Shown: in pieces, positions 12,691 to 25,424 of the stretch
Layout of the letters: each line of letters starts with the position of its first letter
Position numbering within the stretch: the first letter of the stretch is position 1
DNA from: Cyrtodaria siliqua
Lineage: Eukaryota > Mollusca > Bivalvia > Adapedonta > Hiatellidae
DNA: 64,000 nucleotides
NCBI GenBank assembly: GCA_037043455.1
Contig: JAWPHD010000136.1
Coordinates: 496,001 to 560,000, forward strand
Direction of reading: 5' to 3'
The notes under the pieces: generated by a model
Told to the model about the DNA's origin: nothing
Databases searched by the model: none
The model's input: only the letters and a program-made list of their open reading frames with translations
Made by a program: the position numbers and the translations under genes

Positions 12691-14088
12691 TTTGTACACA
12701 TTCATTTTGCTATAATGTGTTTAATATCAGACATATCTTGTCTGGAATGTAGTTGATTGCCATTTATTTGTATGCAGAAGTGTTTAGTACCTTACTGCCT
12801 TTGACATATATGTTAAGGCCTTTAAAAAAAAACAGGGTCTGATCGGATTTTTTTGATTTTATTTAAGCGGTGTATTTCAATAATAGATCGTCAGTATAAA
12901 AGTAGCATAAAACAAGTCATTGCTTTTTGTAACATACACATGGAGAGCTGTTGTAAGTGGTTATCCTAAGATATGCAGTCTACCTCACAAATTTAAGATA
13001 TTAAAGTACTCCGAGGGAAATACCCAAATATAACCCCAATTTGTGGCTGTGTAGCGCTAGAGTACAAGGCGGTGTACACTAGCTTATATTATGTAAACAA
13101 CGATCAGTATTCGCAATAGATCGGTCTGCTTCTCGCTAGTGTCATCAATTTTGATAGGAAGTTTAAAAATAGAGCTATCACTTTATGTGTTTTTAGGAAA
13201 ACCCCATCTAAAGTTAGTAGAAATCCCCGTATCCATCCATTGAAATCTTCCGATACCGCAAACATCTTTCAAAAGAATATTTAACCTTAGAACTGTCAAA
13301 CATAATATTTATAAGAATCGAGCTAAATGGCTAGGGAAAATAGGGATTTGGGAAACCGGACATGTTGATAATATTGAATGCAAATGGAGGACGTTTATTT
13401 GCCGTGAAAGTGGGTCGTGGTAAAACAAGTATGAAACACATTATTGTATCGATTTTGAAATAAAAAATGTTTGCAGTAAGCAAATTTAAACATTTATCTT
13501 GCGATGTATGTATGATTTCAATTTCATATTTTTGATTATTATGGGAAAGGCGAACTTCTAATCAACCAACGTCCAGTGCCGAAACGGTGAAAAATCAAAA
13601 ACGGAAACAATCGTTGCTAATACTGGACTGGTATAATAATTCATTTGCGTCATCAACACAATTTTTTTACCGTTATAAAAAAAATACGGTCGGTGGGTGG
13701 GGTAAAAAACAAGGTCGGTCGGGAACGGGGAAACAAACCTTTTTTTTACGCCTTATTATTGTTGTACGTTTTAATTTTATGTCCACTGATATGACTTCAT
13801 TAACTCGAAGCATCCACTTTGGGGAACATCCATCGGTTCTATCGATATTCTTGTTTTGCAAGGTTCCCACACGTCAAATGGAAATGAAAATCACTGTTTA
13901 ATAAATAAAAGTCTTGGCTTTCTATGGTGATCTAACAGTAATTTAAAGAAAAACATTCTTCATATAAACCAAGGATTGTAGCAGTTTCTTTCCTAATTTT
14001 AACATACATGTATGGTGTTATTATATCTTATGTATGTAACCCTCCGTTGAGAAAACATTACATTGGCTCGTTAATCAAAATCTTTTCA
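12691..14088. other. No gene seen
   Basis: AT-rich. A 104-codon open frame at 13587-13901 has no recognisable motif and low-complexity ends. I do not call it. Confidence 0.35.
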
Positions 14089-14561
14089 GATTCTGAAACG
14101 AAAAAGAAACGCAACTCGGGAATTTCCGTTATAGTTTATGTACAATATGCTGCTGTTAATCGAATGGTACATGGCTGCACAAGACCTTTCCTTTCAGAAA
14201 AAAAGTCTAAAACAACACATTTATAACACAGCAAATAGTATTCCTTCAAAGTTTCATTATTGACAGCTTACGCGTTTGGCTCAAGAATGTGAGCAAACTT
14301 AGGATGCAAAATTTTGCAAACGTTTTATGTTAAATACAGGACTGAAATGGAACAGGAACTTCAACATTTATGAGTTTCTTGTTACAAAGAGTACTGTGAT
14401 TAAAATGTCTACAACATCACAGATGTGTCCTTTCTCTAACTGCAACTTGTTTTTACAAAACATCTTGGGATTTCTTTGGAATATTATGTGGAATTAAGTG
14501 TGCAGTATTTACAATATATAGCGGAAATTCCCGAGTTTCGTTTCTTTTTCATTTCAGTATA
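14089..14561. repeat. MITE with 'GAAACGCAACTCGGG' inverted ends
   Basis: The left end ttctgaaacgaaaaagaaac and the continuing cgcaactcgggaatttccg are matched in reverse at 14515-14561. The spacer is about 370 bp. A related element with similar ends is at 39618-40107, so this is a family. Confidence 0.65.
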
Positions 14562-15300
14562 TAATATTGATAATCGTATTACTAAAGTTTGGTTTGTCTT
14601 GTAATTTCTAGGAAGGTATGCAGCTTCGCTTCAGATAAATTTACAAGATATATCTTTTCTTTTGCAGCTCGACTAAACTGATGGAGCCAGGGGAGAGGAG
14701 TCCAGTATTTGCCACTACAATAATAACCATGTACATGAATGACGAGGATGTATCTGCACAGCATGTGTTAATTTATGCGAGTTGTTTGTTGCTAGATCAA
14801 AAATAAATATTGGATTTTTCTCTCATTAAAGATTTTGTTATACTTTTTCATCAATTAAATTGCATATGAGGTATGTATTAAATGGATCCAGACGAAGAGT
14901 GTGACTACAATGCATAGTTCCGATCTGTCTGTAGAGCTTTATCCACTCCAATCTCATTAAAATCATACCCTAATGACGCTGTGATACTCTACGCTATAGG
15001 ATCTTTTATCTAATCAATATTTATGAGATCAACTAAATTAAACCAATGAAATCGCGCGTTTCATATGCACGTTAGATGATGTTCGAGTGAACTGAACAAA
15101 AATCCACATGAAACGCATACATCTTGCGATCTAATATATTTCGTCTGTGTGGATTGACATTAAATTTAGACATGTATGCACCTAAATGGCATGTTATACA
15201 TCGAGAATACGAAGAAAATCAACATTCAGAACAGTATCTGACAAATACATATTCTGAGATTATTTCACATTAGATTTTCTAAAAAGTATGTCTTGGTACT
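14562..15300. other. No gene seen
   Basis: AT-rich, no recognisable feature. Confidence 0.3.
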
Positions 15301-15302
15301 CT

Positions 15303-15376
15303 GGCCCGCTTAGCTCAGTCGGTAGCGATGTTCTGCAAGTGTAATTTTAGTGTGAGTTCAACCCCACAAATCAGTC
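15303..15376 (+). repeat. tRNA-like SINE head or tRNA relic
   Basis: cttagctcagtcggtagcg matches a tRNA D-arm/A box and gagttcaacccca a T-arm/B box, about 30 bases apart. The acceptor stem does not pair well and no anticodon loop is clear. A pyrimidine run follows. It is a tRNA-derived SINE head rather than a functional tRNA. Confidence 0.45.
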
Positions 15377-16184
15377 TCTTTTTTTTTTCTTTTCTTTTTT
15401 CTTTTTGTACCGCTATTGAATTCGTCGATCTTGTGTTTTTCAGTAAATATTCAATAATGGTGTGTTATGTTTGTCAACCAATATTATTTTGTGATTTATA
15501 AACTAAAATTTACGTGCATTATCTCTTTCAATACCGAGCGTGGACTGCTCTACAGCGTTTGAAAGTAGTCAATACTGAGCAATTTTGTAGGCTGAAATCT
15601 GATTGGCTCATCGTAAGGTCAATCTGACGTGACCTCAAATGCAGTGTTGTCAGATCCTTAGTAGCTTGGAATATCGTAGTGTGATAAAGGGTCTGATTTT
15701 AATGAGATTGAATCCACGCTAGATTAGCCAATTAAAAGACCAATACAGATGTAAGAAGAGCACATGTAGTCCAAAAATTGACTCGAAAATAGAGTGGAGC
15801 ACGTGACCAATGTTTCTGGGAACTTGACCTATGGCAAGAGAGAATGGTGCCAGAATATCCACTGGAGCTGGTGTGGCTCAGTAGATAACACGCAGGTACA
15901 AGCACCACTACGTTTCCTAGATGTGTTCTTTGGCATTACATATTCCCTTAGCTTTGTCGATCAGGGGTGTCATGTCTGATTGGAGACTTCCATCTCGTCT
16001 CCCACTGAGGTTGCCGTCCCAACAATTATGGCAAAACCGCCTAAACTCACATTTCATTGTCCAACAATGGATAGGAAGACCAACCAGGCAGTCCAATGAC
16101 TCGGAGCATATCAGAAACATGTTGGAAATGATTGTCTCCCCTTCTGATATTTGTTTGAATGGTGCTTTTTATAACGGTTGATTT
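15377..16184. other. Unassigned, possible tRNA-like relic near 15868
   Basis: A tgtggctcagtagataacac string near 15872 resembles an A box but has no clear B box. Nothing else is supported. Confidence 0.3.
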
Positions 16185-16265
16185 TTTTTGTGGTAGAGGC
16201 AGACCACCCCATTATTACTGGGTAGAACAAGAACTGTATACCTCCCGCCCGATGAGTTCGAAAAC
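16185..16265 (-). repeat. SINE 3' fragment, family member 2
   Basis: The plus strand has gtggtagaggcagaccaccc, then gggtagaac and gtatacctcc, matching the family at 656-727 in order and spacing. Confidence 0.55.
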
Positions 16266-16990
16266 AAGCAGTCGGATAATACACACCAGAGTTGTGGCCC
16301 TTGATGATTTAATGAACAAAAATCACCACTATCGGATAATAAACACTAGAGTTGTGACCCTTGATTTAATGAAAAAATGGTATATTTTGCCTGGTCAACA
16401 CTTGTGCTTTCATTTTGCATCTGATCTTTACCAAATTTGACTAGTCTTAATATCGGTGAAAGCTTGGGCGAGATTGAAAAACACCATTATTGGATTGTAA
16501 ACAACAGCGCTATGGCCCTTGATTTAATGAAATCATTCATAATGCTATAAATTTTGCCATGTCAACACTATCGCCTTCATTTTGCATCGTAGCTTACTAA
16601 ACTTGGACAGAGACGTAATATCAATGAAAGCTTGGACGAGTTCGAAAACCACTTATACTGGATTATAAACATCTGAGTTGTGACCTTTGATTGAATGAAA
16701 ATATGCTCTAGTTTGCCTTGTCAACACTAGCACCTTGAGCACTAATAGAAAAGCGGCTTTATTTTCGATCTGATATTTTCAAAACTGAATATTCATAATT
16801 TATTAATATAAGCTCGGACAATTTTGAAAACCAGCCAGATCGGACCAGTATTAACAGGAATGGCCCTTGGTTATATTTCGCCTCGACACGATAGGGCCTC
16901 TATTTTTGATTTCAATGAAGGTCAGACAAGTTAAAAAAACCACCCAGATCAGACTAGTAACACGGAGTTGTGGCCCGCCCTCGGGGATCA
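16266..16990 (+). repeat. Degenerate 'gtggcccttgatttaatga' tandem repeat
   Basis: About four units of roughly 150-170 bp share gagttgtggcccttga, aatgaaaat-, tttgccttgtcaacact, cattttgcatctgat and a gaaagcttggacgagttcg string. It is a diverged relative of the blocks at 17690-18700 and 53003-54748. Confidence 0.6.
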
Positions 16991-16999
16991 CGGTTATAC

Positions 17000-17485
17000 A
17001 CGAGTTGTACAGGAAAATCATTGGCATTGACACTTGGATCTGTCCCCACCGCTGGGGTCATAACTGTTGAGATCTATACGCATATATACATTTACTTGAC
17101 TGGGCATCCAACCGGCATCTGTCCCGAGGTCCGCCCGTACCTCTGGAGACAGCCCCTGGGTCCTAACTTGGAAACCATTGAGATCCCCACCAAATAACCA
17201 TATATAGACTAATGAGCTTACACAGGTGGATACAACCAGCGTCGGCCCAGGGGTATATCCACCGAGGATATAGACCCTGGGTCACAGCTCTGAATCTGTT
17301 TAGCTCCAAGCCATATATATATACTTAACTGGACCTGAACAGGCGGATACAACCATCCAACCAACATTGGCCCCTGGGTCCATCCCCACTCCTTGGGACA
17401 TAAACCCTGTGCCTTAACTCGGAAACAGTTTAGATCGCCACCCTATATAAACCATATACACACCTACTGGGCCTGAACACTTTAA
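17000..17485 (+). repeat. Three-unit tandem repeat of about 150 bp
   Basis: Recurring order in each unit: a 'cccctgggtc' string, taacttggaaaccattgaga, ccaccaaataaccatata, a 'gggcctgaaca' string, ggcggatacaacca. The units begin near 17030, 17180 and 17330. Confidence 0.6.
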
Positions 17486-18700
17486 GGCGGGCGCTGGAAT
17501 TTGCGATGGCGTGCCGTGCCATCGATTGCGTGATCTCGTTCTGTTACTAAATAATAAGCCTGTTTGATTTATTTTAGCTCTACTGGCCGCAGGCTTATGC
17601 GATGGCGAAGGCCCTTGTTTTACTGAAGAATGTCATATTCTAAAGTATTTACACTCTAGCATCTTCATTTATTATTTTATCGTTACCAAACGTTGTCAGT
17701 GTCTTTATATCAATGCAATCTCCAAATTCGAAAACAAGCAAGATCAAATTAGTAACACAAGAGTTATGGCCCTTGCGTTGCTGAAAAAATGGCTTGTGAA
17801 CACTAGCACCTTAGTGTAAAATGCGTATAACTTTGTAAAATGCTTACATCTTTTTAAACCGCTTAGATGATTCTGTCCAAACTTCAAATGGATGCTGCTG
17901 AGGTCTTTGGCTTTCAAATTGGTAAAACTTAGGTCGAAGCGACATTCAAAATGGCTGCTGTTACCATAAACATGGATACAAATAAGCACTATTTTTAATT
18001 AAATTCAAACACTCGGTCCATATGCCCCCATGGGTCTCTTATTTCGTCTGCGAAGATCATCAGGTGGGCAATTCAGGGGCAATGTTGGCTCTCTTGTTAA
18101 GAGCATGGGTGCTATACCTTTCTCTTGAATTCCACCAAATGCTTATAGAAAGTATCTAGCGATACAGACCCGCATTTGCGTCTTGTTTACTGAAAGTATT
18201 CACGGTCGATGAGTCTTCGACCAACAGAGCTACGGGATGGCTAGTTGTACATCCGTCATCCGTCGTTAACGTTTGCCTCGTTAAGGCGATTTTTGTTCCG
18301 ATCTTTACCAAACTTGGTCAGATTGCTGGTACCATTGAAAGCTCGGACACATTCGAAAACCAGCTAGATCCAACCAGTAATGCTGGAGTTATAGCCCTTG
18401 ATTTAGTTAAATATGCTATATATAGTTTGTCTCGTTAAGACGATGGGGCTTTCATTTTTTCATGTGATCGTTACCAAACTTGGTCGAGTTGTTGGTATTA
18501 CTAAAAGCTAGGACGGGTTCAGAAACCAGGTAGATCGGAGTAGTAACACCGGTGTTATGGCCCTTGATTTAGTTAAATTTACCATATTTTGCATTGATTA
18601 GACGATATGGCCTTCATTTTGCATCTGATCTGTACCAAATTGAGCCTAATTGCTGATTTAGTGAAAGATCGAAAATTTAGGCATGCTAATAAGTTTTATC
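17486..18700 (+). repeat. Further molluscan-type degenerate repeat units
   Basis: It contains tagctctactggcc (17574) and units with ttatggcccttgatttagtt, ccaaacttggt, gaaagctcgga and aaccagctagatc around 17700-17810 and 18280-18690. Same general family as 53003-54748, with unit order disrupted. Confidence 0.5.
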
Positions 18701-19632
18701 ACATGGAACTGCTTGTATTCCGTATAATATATCCATTACGTATTTCCTTATATTAACCATGTGTAATACAAGGCAACCGAATCAGTCGGTCGTTGAAGTG
18801 CAGTGTCAGTACGTTCGTCTAGTCAGTGTCCCGGAACACCCGTTTAGTCCGTGAACTCGTTTAATAAAATTTTGTATGAAATGACAACGAGTGTCAGATC
18901 CTCTATGTAACGCATTCTTGTATTGCATTATCACATTTAAGTGCATATCATTTACAACAGTATGTTAATGATCCAATATGTCTTTCACTCTAAATGGTTA
19001 AAAAAAAAGAGTATGACTTGCGTCAGTTAGCAGTTGTCCGACGTAAGGAACAGTCTAATATTCTGTTTTGCCATCAGAATACAAGGGACGCAGACATTTA
19101 CAAATTAATTATCAGTTCGAAAGGTATAAAAAGAACGAACTTAATTTCCCTAATTGAATACGAATCTACAAAACTTGCATATTTGCAAGACATAATTATT
19201 TTTGAATAGTTCAAAGCAAGTTGTGTTTTTGCACATTACTAATTGTTGATAATGTTCAATAATACTTCTAAACATATGATTGAATAACGAAGAAAAATGA
19301 AAACTTCCAATTTTATTTTAGTTAATTGCAAGATGTACTTATTCAACCAGTCCATTTGTTCAAATTAGTGACTGGCATTTCTTTCGATAAAGTTGGGTAC
19401 AGTTAACTGAAAGTATAAATCTAATTTTGGTAGATTTCAACTTTTGTCTGTGTAACCGGTATATCATAGGGGGCTTCCCTTAATGGTGGGTTCACAATAG
19501 TACTCAGAACCATTCCATGTTTTCATCTTAACTATTCACTATTCTTATTCACTATGGTATCCATCAACTGAAATATAATAAATAGCAGTTACAAATAATT
19601 CACAGTTAACAGCATACTGTATTGACTCTTAG
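18701..19632. other. No gene seen
   Basis: AT-rich. A 71-codon open frame at 18994-19209 has no recognisable feature. Confidence 0.3.
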
Positions 19633-20041
19633 AATACACTACTCAACTTTTATAATCGGTCACCCAGGTTTTTTTGAAAATAAGACGAATACTAAAAACT
19701 TGAAATCACCGAAACACATACCAATATTTGAGATCAACACTGTAATCTGAAATCAATATCAGTTTTGAAAATAACACGAATACTAAAAACTGGAAATCAC
19801 CGAAACACATACCAATATTTTATTAAGTTTATCAACAATGTAATCTGAAATCACTAAAAACTGGAAATCACCGAAACACATACCAATGTTTTATTAAGTT
19901 TATCAACAATGTTTTTTTCAGATTACATTGTTGATAAACTTAATAAAATATTGGTATGTGTTTCGGTGATTTCCAGTTTTTAGTATTCGTGTTATTTTCA
20001 AAAAACCTGGGTGACCGATTATAAAAGTTGAGTAGTGTATT
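19633..20041. repeat. Foldback MITE with an internally triplicated arm
   Basis: The ends aatacactactcaactttta and its reverse complement are matched. The left half carries three partial copies of ctggaaatcaccgaaacaca while the right half has one, so the left arm expanded by duplication after the foldback formed. Confidence 0.7.
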
Positions 20042-20382
20042 ATTAAATGCTTTTCTAAACAGCAATAAGCAAATGGCAATGCATCAGTACACTATTCGTA
20101 TATACAATACACATTACATGTATATTAAAACAACAATACGTAGATTACAATTCACAATTACAATATCCACTTGCAATATTCCTTAGAATAGAAAGTAATA
20201 TATCAAATTGAAATGCATCCAAATATGCACTCACAATACATAATCTTACAAATTACAATACGCACATTGCAATGCACAATTGCAATAACCACTTAGAATA
20301 TACATTAGAATAAAAAAAGTAATGAGCAAATTGCACTATAACTCTAGAGATATAATTTCACGGTTTAATGCTCGTTATAAAT

Positions 20383-20569
20383 AAGAAATAGAACATCATT
20401 TACGGTGAATTATCGTGTTATATATCACGGTTTTGAGTTCAGTTGTAAACAATAATTTCACGAGCCCAAATTTCACGAGCCCAAAAAGCGAGTGAAATTA
20501 TTGTTTACAATTGAACGACAAACCGTGATATATTACAAGATAATTCACCGTAAACGATGTTCTATTTCT
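20383..20569. repeat. Short foldback MITE
   Basis: The arms begin agaaatagaacatcatttac on the left and end with the reverse complement on the right. The centre has a small direct repeat aatttcacgagccca. Confidence 0.65.
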
Positions 20570-20890
20570 ATTCTAATACACATGTGAAAATAACGCACAC
20601 ATCTGAAATCTTTCACATTGCTTTGCTTACTCTCCTAACGTTGCAAAGGTTACAGTGATATGTTTCGCATTGACTTGCTTATTCTCCTAACGTTGCATAT
20701 ATCATTGAATATAACGAGATATTTTAAACTGGGCTATATAGTGCGGGTGTATTAGAATATAAAGTATTATACCCTTAAATTCTAAAAACTTTGACAATGA
20801 CCAAAATAGCGTTGAAAGAAAATATAACTATTTTTAAATGATTTCTCACACAGCACAAGTTGCTATGACGTCATTACTCCTACATATATA

Positions 20891-21296
20891 GAATATTATG
20901 TCAGTGCCTTTTATTATCAAGTTTATTAGGCGAGGCTTAGAAAACGAAGAATCGCGAGACTCTAGCCATTCTTCGTTTTCGTGCCGAGCCTAATAAACTT
21001 GATAGTAAAAGGCACTGACATAATATTCTATTTATCATGTAGAATATCCACATTTTCTGTATAAATTACTATTATAACCTATTTCTGAGAATGTTACGCT
21101 TGTCGAGGAAGCCGCCATGTTGTTTTTTGTTTGTTTTATGACGTCAGGCAATGTTACGTGAATGACGTCAGATAACGTTACGTACAATAAACGCCGAGGG
21201 ATTCCGCATTGATTTGCTTTATTGGTCAACTTGCCTAATAAAGCAAAATATAATAGGTCACCCCTTTAATGGCAGAAAAGTGCATATCTGCATGAT
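20891..21296 (-). repeat. Dispersed hairpin element, copy B
   Basis: This is an inverted relative of 5223-5650: the hairpin part comes first (20891-21029), followed by the single-copy part carrying taaacgccgagggattccg and ending ggcagaaaagtgcatatc. Two copies in one window suggest an abundant non-autonomous family. Confidence 0.7.
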
Positions 21297-21901
21297 AAAT
21301 ACATATCCTCTATCTTCGTACCAATTCTTCCACATTCATCACTGTTTTGATATAAAGCTATATATATACAAATAATATGTTTTAGATAATATTATAATGC
21401 TATGCAAATACATTTAACATAACCCATCTTTAACTTTATTAATTAGAGAGTTGTTTACAATATTCCACACCTGTAGTTATATATATTTCTAAATAATAAT
21501 TCCTGGATATGATTTTTTTACAGTTGTCGTTCTTTATCAAACAATTAATATTGGCATAAATGTATTCACATAAACACTTACCCCAAACTTCCTTCAATTA
21601 TTTTCTTCTCACAATATCACCCGGAGTGTTCCAAACGAATTACTTGTAAGTTAATACACATAAAAACGGGTCACATACTAAACATGAATGTAAGCATCTT
21701 GCTTTAAGACACTAAATTACAACCTGTTCCTTTTCAAAACTTCTGATAACTGCCCAAATTACATCATGTCAAATCAATGCATCATGCAGGTAATTGCCTA
21801 GTGAAACCAATCAACTAAATGCATCATACCTGTTGTCCAGGGACCAGTTCTATCTAAATATAGACAACTACTCATATACTTAATTACCAGCTAGTACAAT
21901 C
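21297..21901. other. No gene seen
   Basis: AT-rich spacer before the 29-bp array. Confidence 0.3.
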
Positions 21902-22439
21902 AAAACTTAAAGCTGCACTATAGTGCAAGCAAAACTTAAAGCTGCACTATAATGCAAGCAAAACTTAAAGCTACACTATAGTGCAAGCAAAACTTAAAGC
22001 TGCACTATAATGCAAGCAAAACTTAAAGCTGCACTATAGTGCAAGCAAAACTTAAAGCTACACTATAGTGCAAGCAAAACTTAAAGCTGCACTATAATGC
22101 AAGCAAAACTTAAAGCTACACTATAGTGCAAGCAAAATTTAAAGCTGCACTATAGTGCAAGCAAAACTTAAAGCTGCACTATAATGCAAGCAAAACTTAA
22201 AGCTGCACTATAATGCAAGCAAAACTTAAAGCTACACACTTAAAGCTGCACTATAATGCAAGCAAAACTTAAAGCTACACTATAGTGCAAGCAAAACTTA
22301 AAGCTGCACTATAATGCAAGCAAAACTTAAAGCTACACTATAATGCAAGCAAAACTTAAAGCTGCACTATAATGCAAGCAAAACTTAAAGCTGCACTATA
22401 ACGCACTATAATGCAAGCAAAACTTAAAGCTGCACTATA
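21902..22439 (+). repeat. 29-bp tandem array, about 18 copies
   Basis: The unit is aaaacttaaagctgcactat followed by aatgcaagc. Units alternate between 'ataatgc' and 'atagtgc'. In the latter, gcactatagtgc is a perfect palindrome. One unit is truncated near 22225 and one near 22400. It is not CRISPR: there are no unique spacers. Confidence 0.85.
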
Positions 22440-22817
22440 TTTATAAACGTAAAATATGCATATGCTATTAATCAAATTAAACCATTTCAAGAACAAATTC
22501 AATTCAAATTCAAATTCTTTATTCGGCACAAACATTACAATGTTTTTCGCCAATACAATATAGACGGATACAATTAATACAATACAATGAGAAGAGTATG
22601 TTGTAAATGTACATTATATGAGTTAAAATGTATGACACGTATACAAATTACACATTTGAAATATGCTATAGATTCTTCTGTTATGTAATTTACATTAATT
22701 AATATCATGCATTAGTATGATGATGTTGAAAATAATGAAGTAAATAACGTATTAACCAAATGAACACGATATGAGACTGATGCGTTACCAAATAGTATCA
22801 AAGTTTTCAATCATAGC

Positions 22818-22857
<40 letters not shown>

Positions 22858-23374
22858 TACTATTAATAATAATCATTACACTCAGTATTAATCCTTACAG
22901 GCAAAATACCTATCTAAATAGTACATTCCATTGTTATCAATACAGTAATATTTAAAGTGACGCACTGTGTGTACTAACTGTCCATGGGTTTCTTGAATGA
23001 AAAAATAAACAGACGAAATCAAAAATGCACGTGATTTTCATTCATATTCAACAAGCAAGTTTTTACGCAAGCTTACAAAAGCTGCCGATAAGTTAATAAA
23101 CATGACTGTTGGCCTGTGAACTGATAGGAATGCAAACAATTGTTTTTCATTGTACAATGAAATAAATATTGAAATTATGAGTTATCAAGCTGAAATAAGT
23201 GTTGTTATTTTAAATTATCAAAACCAATAACTACACAATGAATGCGTCAATATTGTTTATTTTGAAACATGGAAAAGGTTTTATTGATATAATCTTTCAA
23301 ATGAAATCATTTTTTAACGTCACTGGACACTGCTTTTTTTTTTATTAAATAAATTTGTTAAAATAAAAGCAGAC
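22440..23374. repeat. LINE/SINE-type tail and ATA microsatellite
   Basis: Around 22498-22520 a (ttcaaa)-type pentamer/hexamer run is followed by ctttattcggcac, as at the 3' end of a retroposon in minus orientation. An (aat)n microsatellite lies at 22820-22854. The rest is unassigned. Confidence 0.4.
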
Positions 23375-24065
23375 TTATGTAACATGGCTCGTTGTTGTGG
23401 TCTTATAATTAATAATGCATGCTTGAAGTTTCAATACATTATGTAGATTGCGAGTATACAAACTTTAAGGTTAAAAACGTTAACCAAGTGTTCGAAGTAT
23501 TAAAGTAGCCATTATTTTTTTTAAAAATAAAAGTTATAGAACCTGGCTCTGTGGTGTTGTCTTACGATGCAGAATGCATGTGTGATGTTTCAGTCCATTA
23601 CCTAAAGTAGTTTGTGAGATGCAAGTTTACATAATAACTTTAACAAAGCTTAGATGTATACAAAATTAAACCAAGCTTACATACAATGTACAAACCTTAA
23701 CCAAGTTTTCGAAGTATAAAAGGAGCCATACTTCTGTTTAAAAAAATCAAGAGTTACATAACCTGGCTTTGTGGTGTTGTCTTATGATGCAGAATGCATA
23801 TGCGTAGTTTCAATCCATTACGTAAGTTAGTTTGTGAGATGCAAGCTTACATGCAAAATTTAACCAAGATTACAAACAAGCTTACATACAATGTACAACC
23901 TTTAACCAAGTTTTTGAAGTATTAAAGGGGATATAATTTTGTTAAAATAAAATAAAGAGTTATAGAAACTGGATTTGAGGTGTTTTCTAACGATGCCAAA
24001 TGCATGTGTGAAGTTTCAATTAATTATGTAAGTAATTAGCGAGTTTCAAGGCTTCATACAAACTT
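23375..24065 (+). repeat. Degenerate tandem repeat of about 160-235 bp, four units
   Basis: Each unit has a 'tatagaacctgg' string, 'tgtggtgttgtcttacgatg', 'atgcatgtgtgaagtttcaa', 'cattacgtaa', 'ttaaccaagtttt-gaagtat'. The units start near 23375, 23533, 23753 and 23955. Confidence 0.65.
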
Positions 24066-24610
24066 TAACTCGGATGCAGACAACACTGACAACGATCATG
24101 AATACGGGAATACCGCATTATGAATAAAACCGATTCATCACTAAACTTTCTCGTTATATATTCGTGGATTTATGGGTATTATTCCATGAAAATACAGATT
24201 GGCACTTATTCCATTGAATCCATTCCAAAACTTGCGGTTTCATTTAGTTTCAATTACACTCATTATACTCCGTAAAAAAATCCCGGAAATATTACCGAAT
24301 GCTACACTTCAGTAGACTGATCTAGGAAATAAAATGGTAACCTTTTAACGTTGCAAAATATGTGTTTATACCAGTCAAGATTTTTGGAATTGAAGGTGTA
24401 ATGCATGCTTTTCGTCAGCTACATGATTCACAGTCTGTTAACCATAGGCAAATACAAAATCCATATAAGGATCAGCTAAGCATCCGCTGCCGACGGCAGC
24501 TGAATTAAACATAGACTGCCACATCTGCATCTTAGGATGATTAAGGAGTGTGTAATCAACAATAGAATTGAACTGAATTGAAGAAGATGGTAGCCCAGTT
24601 AGTAAAATTA
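24066..24610. other. Left flank of the Polinton, no gene seen
   Basis: AT-rich host sequence up to the target site duplication. Confidence 0.35.
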
Positions 24611-24616
24611 CTAATC
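24611..24616. repeat. Target site duplication, left
   Basis: ctaatc immediately before the left terminal repeat, matching 37506-37511. Confidence 0.85.
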
Positions 24617-25020
24617 AGTAGAAGGATATGGCTACTTCGCGGACAATAGATACCCTCATTTTTCATTCCACACTATTGCACAATGATAAAGGATTTCCCA
24701 TTACGAACTGCTGCTCCGTGATAAAGGATTAAACTCGCCGGGTCGCAATATATATATATATATATATATAGATTTATATATAGATTTATATTCAGAAATT
24801 TCTTAATACGTCATAAATATCATCTGATTAGATAGCGACATCTAAAAGATTAACCTTTATAACTTGTATATATATATATCCGTAAATGGATTATGGCATG
24901 AAACATTGTTTTGTGAAATTAAACAAAAAATACTGCACACGATTGATAACGGATATTTTTATATATTATTGTACTATAAGTATCTTGGATATATCTAGAG
25001 AAAAAGTTATTAAAAACTGC
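24617..25020 (+). repeat. Left terminal inverted repeat of the Polinton
   Basis: 404 bp matching the reverse complement of 36852-37505. It includes the outer segment, a TA-rich tract (24750-24795) and, from about 24888, the first 40-odd codons of the ORF found whole at 36570-36986. Homology to the right end stops sharply at 25020, just after aaaaactgc. Confidence 0.9.
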
Positions 25021-25050
25021 CCGGGTCACAGGTTATCTCGCCGACAATAG
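24888..25050 (+). pseudogene. Truncated copy of the right-end 138-codon ORF
   Basis: It starts with atggattatggcatgaaaca and follows the minus-strand ORF at 36570-36986 for about 44 codons with a few substitutions. It then runs into unrelated sequence at 25021 and soon stops. The copy exists because the left TIR is a copy of the right end. Confidence 0.75.
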
Positions 25051-25085
25051 TGCCTTAATTCCATTCCGCACTATTGCACAATGAT
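25036..25085 (+). repeat. Relic of a second Polinton terminus
   Basis: cgccgacaatagtgcc, then attccgcactattgcacaat and gatat, resembles the outer TIR sequence at 24636-24695 in the same orientation with several differences. It lies just inside the point where TIR homology ends. Confidence 0.65.
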
Positions 25086-25180
25086 ATTGATGATTAATTT
25101 AATAGGAGACGTTAAATAGAAGCGGTTCCAATTTATAGAGACTATATAACAATACGTTTTTTTAAATCCTTACATCTTAA

Positions 25181-25424
25181 CATATAAATTGCGTAACAAA
25201 GATGCTCTTTAACGATTAAATAGAGTTTTATCTTCTTCTTGATTTGCCGATTTGTAATGCACACCATTATTATGGAATTAGTTTAGAGGATTAATTTAAA
25301 TGGAGAGTTAAGTAGGCTTCAACGGAAGTATCAAGCGGCACCACATCACAGACATAATATATATATCCATACACCTTAGCGATATAAAATTATAAAATTG
25401 CACAACAAAGATGATCTGTAATGA
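25181..25424 (+). repeat. Degenerate direct repeat upstream of the first left ORF
   Basis: attgcgtaacaaagatgctc (about 25188) and attgcacaacaaagatgatc (about 25390) head two related segments of roughly 200 bp, each also containing a 'tatcaagcgg' string. Their position upstream of the 25679 ORF may be regulatory, but nothing proves it. Confidence 0.4.

Noticed and set aside
15303..15376. Functional tRNA gene
   Set aside because: A and B boxes are present but acceptor and anticodon stems do not pair; better explained as a SINE head.
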